From Calditrichaceae bacterium (GTDB lineage Bacteria; Calditrichota; Calditrichia; Calditrichales; Calditrichaceae): 9,891 bases of DNA. Below the pieces are notes generated by a model, which did not search any database, was not told where the DNA came from, and was given only the letters and a program-made list of their open reading frames with translations. Below are positions 7,688 to 9,891 of this stretch, piece by piece. The position numbers were made by a program, and so were the translations under genes. Numbering within the stretch: the first letter of the stretch is position 1; every line of letters begins with the position of its first letter. The DNA is taken from NCBI GenBank assembly GCA_030592985.1, contig JAUVIB010000085.1:1-9891 (forward strand). The letters run 5' to 3'.

Positions 7688-8476
7688 ATGATTCGAGCCG
7701 TTATAATTGATGATGAAGAAAAAGGAAGAAAGCTGTTAATAAACTTATTGGAAAATTATTGTGATGATATAGAAATTATTGCAACAGCAGGTTCAGCAAG
7801 AGAAGGAATTGCTGTAATAAACAAAAATAATCCGGATATTGTTTTTTTAGATATCGTAATGCCCGGTGGAGACGGTTTTAGTGTATTGGACAATGTTGAA
7901 AAAATAGATTTTGAAGTGATATTTACAACCGCCTATGATCATTATGCCATCAAAGCATTACGTTTTAGCGCTTTAGATTACCTTCTTAAACCAATAAATA
8001 TTGATGAATTGCAACAAGCCGTAAAAAAAATGACCACCAAAATACATGAAAAAAAATTTAATAGGAGTATCAATAATCGTTTAGAGGTATTTTTAAAAAA
8101 CCGGGCGCTTGAATCAGATCAAAAAAAAATCGGATTAACAACACAAAATGGTATTCTTTTTGTATTTATTAGAGATATCATTCTTTGTAAAGCAGAAGGA
8201 AATTATACCGTATTTTACTTTACTGATTCTCGTAGCAAAGAACTCGTATCAAAAACATTAAAAGAATTTGATGAATTATTGAGTGAATTTAATTTTTTCA
8301 GAATACATCGTTCTTATCTTGTTAATTTAAAACATATTAAAGAATATTGCCGAAACAGCCACGATTGTGAGGTTGAAGGAGATGGAGGTTATGTTGTTTT
8401 GGATGAAAATATACAAGTACCGGTATCAAGAGATAAGAAAAAACTTTTATTAGAACGTTTTTCCCAACCTTTTTAA
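7688..8476 (+). CDS. LytTR-family DNA-binding response regulator
   Basis: A 262-residue two-domain regulator. Residues 1-120 are a CheY-like receiver: acidic pair Asp8-Asp9, phospho-acceptor Asp55 in VFLDIVMPG, Thr80 and Lys101 in LLKP, all present. Residues about 147-260 are a LytTR DNA-binding domain with the typical FFRIHRSYLVNLKHI and VPVSRDKKK motifs. Such regulators are activated by LytS-type kinases and bind short direct repeats in promoters. The sensor gene upstream is the obvious partner. I place the start at ATG 7688, which gives MIRAVIIDDEE, the usual receiver beginning, with GAGG at 7679-7682 as ribosome site. The longer in-frame start at 7634 would add 18 residues that do not fit the family, and its ATG lies in the end of dispersed element copy 1. 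The gene is flanked by two inverted copies of that element. Confidence 0.93.
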   Translation: MIRAVIIDDEEKGRKLLINLLENYCDDIEIIATAGSAREGIAVINKNNPDIVFLDIVMPGGDGFSVLDNVEKIDFEVIFTTAYDHYAIKALRFSALDYLLKPINIDELQQAVKKMTTKIHEKKFNRSINNRLEVFLKNRALESDQKKIGLTTQNGILFVFIRDIILCKAEGNYTVFYFTDSRSKELVSKTLKEFDELLSEFNFFRIHRSYLVNLKHIKEYCRNSHDCEVEGDGGYVVLDENIQVPVSRDKKKLLLERFSQPF

Positions 8477-8863
8477 TGTTTAATTTTGTTCTTTACAATT
8501 TTAGTTATAACATATTTTCCAGACTGTCATTCAACTTAGTTTCCCCCGCTTCAGGCAAGTGCAGCATGGTTACCCGCTATAAACGTACAGGTACAAGCTT
8601 TAACTGTACCATAAATATTACTATGGAAGAATCTAAATTCTATTTTTTTTAATTATCACAATTAATAGATAATTTTCAACATTCAGATTCCTGCTTTCGC
8701 AGGAACGACAACTGTGGCTACTTTTTGGAGACCTTTAGTTTTTCTCAAAACTTAGGTTATTCAGAGTCATTTCTCATGATATTTGATACATAAAATATTT
8801 ATTTTGGTGTATTTCAGTTGTTTAATAGCTATATTGTGTAAAATAAAATGATTGGGAAATTTT
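8477..8863. other. 387-base intergenic region holding dispersed element copy 2
   Basis: About half is element copy 2 (8525-8710). The remainder is AT-rich. The promoter of the NYN-domain gene probably lies between about 8711 and 8850, but no motif could be assigned with confidence. Confidence 0.55.
8525..8710 (+). repeat. Dispersed inverted-repeat element, copy 2
   Basis: Starts TGTCATTC and ends AGGAACGACA, which are imperfect inverted ends. It shares block order and a 19-base exact stretch (8586-8604) with the reverse complement of 7492-7639. The far end contains a small hairpin CCTGC-TTTC-GCAGG (8690-8703). It is about 40 bases longer than copy 1, mainly because of extra sequence between the left end and the shared core. 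The two copies face opposite ways around the LytTR gene. Confidence 0.72.
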
Positions 8864-9478
8864 ATGGATTTAAAACTCGCAGTATTGATAGATGGTGATA
8901 ATATACCTTCTGCCTATGTAAAAGAGATGATGGCAGAAATCGCTAAGTATGGCAATCCTACAATAAAAAGAATTTATGGAGACTGGACAAATCCGAAACT
9001 ATCAAAGTGGAAGAATGTTCTTCTGGAAAATGCTATAACACCGATTCAACAATATGGATATACAAAAGGAAAAAATGCAACTGATTCCGCAATGATTATT
9101 GATGCAATGGATATTCTATATTCAGAAAAAGTCAATGGTTTCTGCCTGGTTTCCAGCGATAGTGATTTTACCCGTTTGGCCACAAGGCTTCGGGAAGCAG
9201 GGATGAATGTATTTGGAATTGGCGAGAAGAAAACACCGGAACCATTTATCGTTGCTTGTGATAAATTCATTTATATTGAAATTCTCAAAAACCAATCGGA
9301 AGAAAGTGAACCGGGATTTACTAAAAACAAATCCTCACAAAAAAGTAATATAGATAAAATAACTCCAAAGGTGATTAAACTGATTTCATCTACAATATCC
9401 GATTTGGCAGATGATGAAGGTTGGGCGTATCTGGGAGATGTTGGAAATCTTCTACAAAAAAAAACAACCAAATTTTGA
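8864..9478 (+). CDS. NYN-domain (LabA/DUF88-like) protein, C-terminal OST-HTH domain cut by frameshift
   Basis: The intact frame gives 204 residues. Residues 1-140 are a NYN domain of the PIN-like nuclease superfamily. Acidic residues at the expected metal-binding places are all present: Asp10 and Asp12 in LIDGDN, Asp74 in KNATDSAMIIDAMD, Asp99 and Asp101 in SSDSDF. Residues about 143-163 are a polar linker, and 164-200 begin an OST-HTH/LOTUS domain (GWAYLGDVGNLL). That domain is then broken: after an A9 run the frame ends TTKF-stop, while its expected continuation is in the next frame up to 9599. Known for the family: NYN proteins are predicted RNases and LOTUS domains bind RNA; the substrate here is unknown. 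ATG 8864 is preferred to the TTG at 8852 because LAVLIDGDN then starts near residue 4, as usual. Not obviously in an operon with the regulator. Confidence 0.85.
   Translation: MDLKLAVLIDGDNIPSAYVKEMMAEIAKYGNPTIKRIYGDWTNPKLSKWKNVLLENAITPIQQYGYTKGKNATDSAMIIDAMDILYSEKVNGFCLVSSDSDFTRLATRLREAGMNVFGIGEKKTPEPFIVACDKFIYIEILKNQSEESEPGFTKNKSSQKSNIDKITPKVIKLISSTISDLADDEGWAYLGDVGNLLQKKTTKF
9456..9464 (+). other. A9 homopolymer at the frameshift point
   Basis: Nine A residues follow TCTAC. With eight, the reading would continue Q-K-K-Q-P-N-F-D into the rest of the OST-HTH domain. With nine it ends 14 bases later. Such a run is prone to replication, transcription or sequencing slippage. Confidence 0.85.
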
Positions 9479-9599
9479 TTCCAGAAACTATGGCTTCCAA
9501 AAGTTGACTCCACTGATTAAATCAATTAAAGAATTTGAAATTGAACAACGTGAAAGTCCAAAGGGACGATTTAAGTTGATTTATGTAAAAAATAAATAA
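9465..9599 (+). pseudogene. Out-of-frame C-terminal part of the OST-HTH (LOTUS) domain
   Basis: In the +1-shifted frame after the A-run the translation QPNFDSRNYGFQKL, then a basic/acidic stretch and LIYVKNK, is the expected second half of an OST-HTH domain ('DFDPRNYG..KL' type followed by a beta hairpin). Joined to the upstream 200 residues it would give a protein of 244 residues, a normal NYN plus OST-HTH arrangement. There is no separate start suited to this part, so it is the displaced end of the NYN gene and not an independent gene. Confidence 0.8.
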
Positions 9600-9758
9600 C
9601 TGGCTGTACCATTCAATTAAGTTTAAATCCATAATTATAGTATATTAAAAGATAGGCGTTAAAACATTACTCCCTTCAACCGTAACTTAGAGTTTATCCC
9701 CTACTCAGTCGGAAAGGTCTAATTTTTTATTGTGGATATATTGTTAGAAAATAAAATA
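9600..9758. other. Intergenic spacer without recognisable features
   Basis: AT-rich sequence between the displaced OST-HTH end and repeat copy B. I see no gene, strong hairpin or T-run terminator in it. Confidence 0.5.
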
Positions 9759-9891
9759 GCCACAGATATTCACAGATGAAACACAGATAAAAAAATTTGT
9801 TAGTGATTTTAAACGAAGTGGAACGATAGGATTTTTTATTGTTTGAGACCCGATGTTTTTCAATCGGGTCGAGTTTAAAAAATTCAGTGGA
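9759..9891 (+). repeat. Composite dispersed repeat, copy B (cut by window end)
   Basis: Same orientation and block order as 3507-3667: the GCCACAGATA start, GATGAAACACAGATAAAA, TTTTAAACGAAGTGGAA, the T-rich stretch and a hairpin (GACCCGAT at 9847-9854 with 9863-9870), ending in GAGTTTAAAAAATTCAGTGG. It lacks the roughly 30 bases seen only in copy A. The element probably continues past the window. Confidence 0.85.

Noticed and set aside
8852..8863. TTG start adding four residues to the NYN protein
   Set aside because: The ATG at 8864 is a better codon, has GGGA at a suitable distance, and places the LIDGDN motif where the family usually has it.

Overview
The window looks like part of a low-GC chromosome from the FCB group (Bacteroidota or a close relative such as an Ignavibacteria- or Calditrichota-like lineage). 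The reasons are the SusC/SusD outer-membrane pair, a sensor made of a beta-propeller, a Y_Y_Y domain and a LytS-type kinase, its LytTR response regulator, and AT-rich spacers full of short dispersed repeats. The phylum is an inference from gene content. All genes lie on the plus strand and no RNA gene was recognised.

Layout: (1) 1-2943 holds the C-terminal half of a SusC/RagA-like TonB-dependent receptor followed nine bases later by a SusD/RagB-like lipoprotein. Together they form a nutrient-uptake complex of unknown substrate. (2) 2944-4090 is a 1.1-kb non-coding stretch with four hairpins, among them a near-perfect 25-bp palindrome whose two arms both carry a G-quadruplex motif, and a composite dispersed repeat (copy A). 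(3) 4091-7270 encodes a 1059-residue membrane sensor kinase with about 14 propeller blades. (4) 7688-8476 encodes the likely partner LytTR response regulator. It is separated from the kinase by 417 bases that contain one copy of a 150-190-bp dispersed element, and a second copy in inverted orientation lies just after it. (5) 8864-9599 is a NYN-domain (PIN-like nuclease) gene whose C-terminal OST-HTH/LOTUS domain is thrown out of frame by one extra A in a run of nine. (6) 9600-9891 ends in copy B of the composite repeat, in the same orientation as copy A, so A and B bracket the kinase, regulator and NYN genes.

Working model: the periplasmic propeller senses an extracellular or periplasmic ligand, the cytoplasmic LytS-type kinase phosphorylates Asp55 of the LytTR regulator, and the regulator controls target promoters. 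SusCD is a plausible but unproven target, because no polysaccharide-degrading enzyme is visible here. The most unusual aspects are how much repeat material surrounds the regulatory genes, a repeat-like sequence at the start of the sensor gene, and the homopolymer frameshift in the NYN gene. I found no clear evidence for a wholly new multi-gene system.
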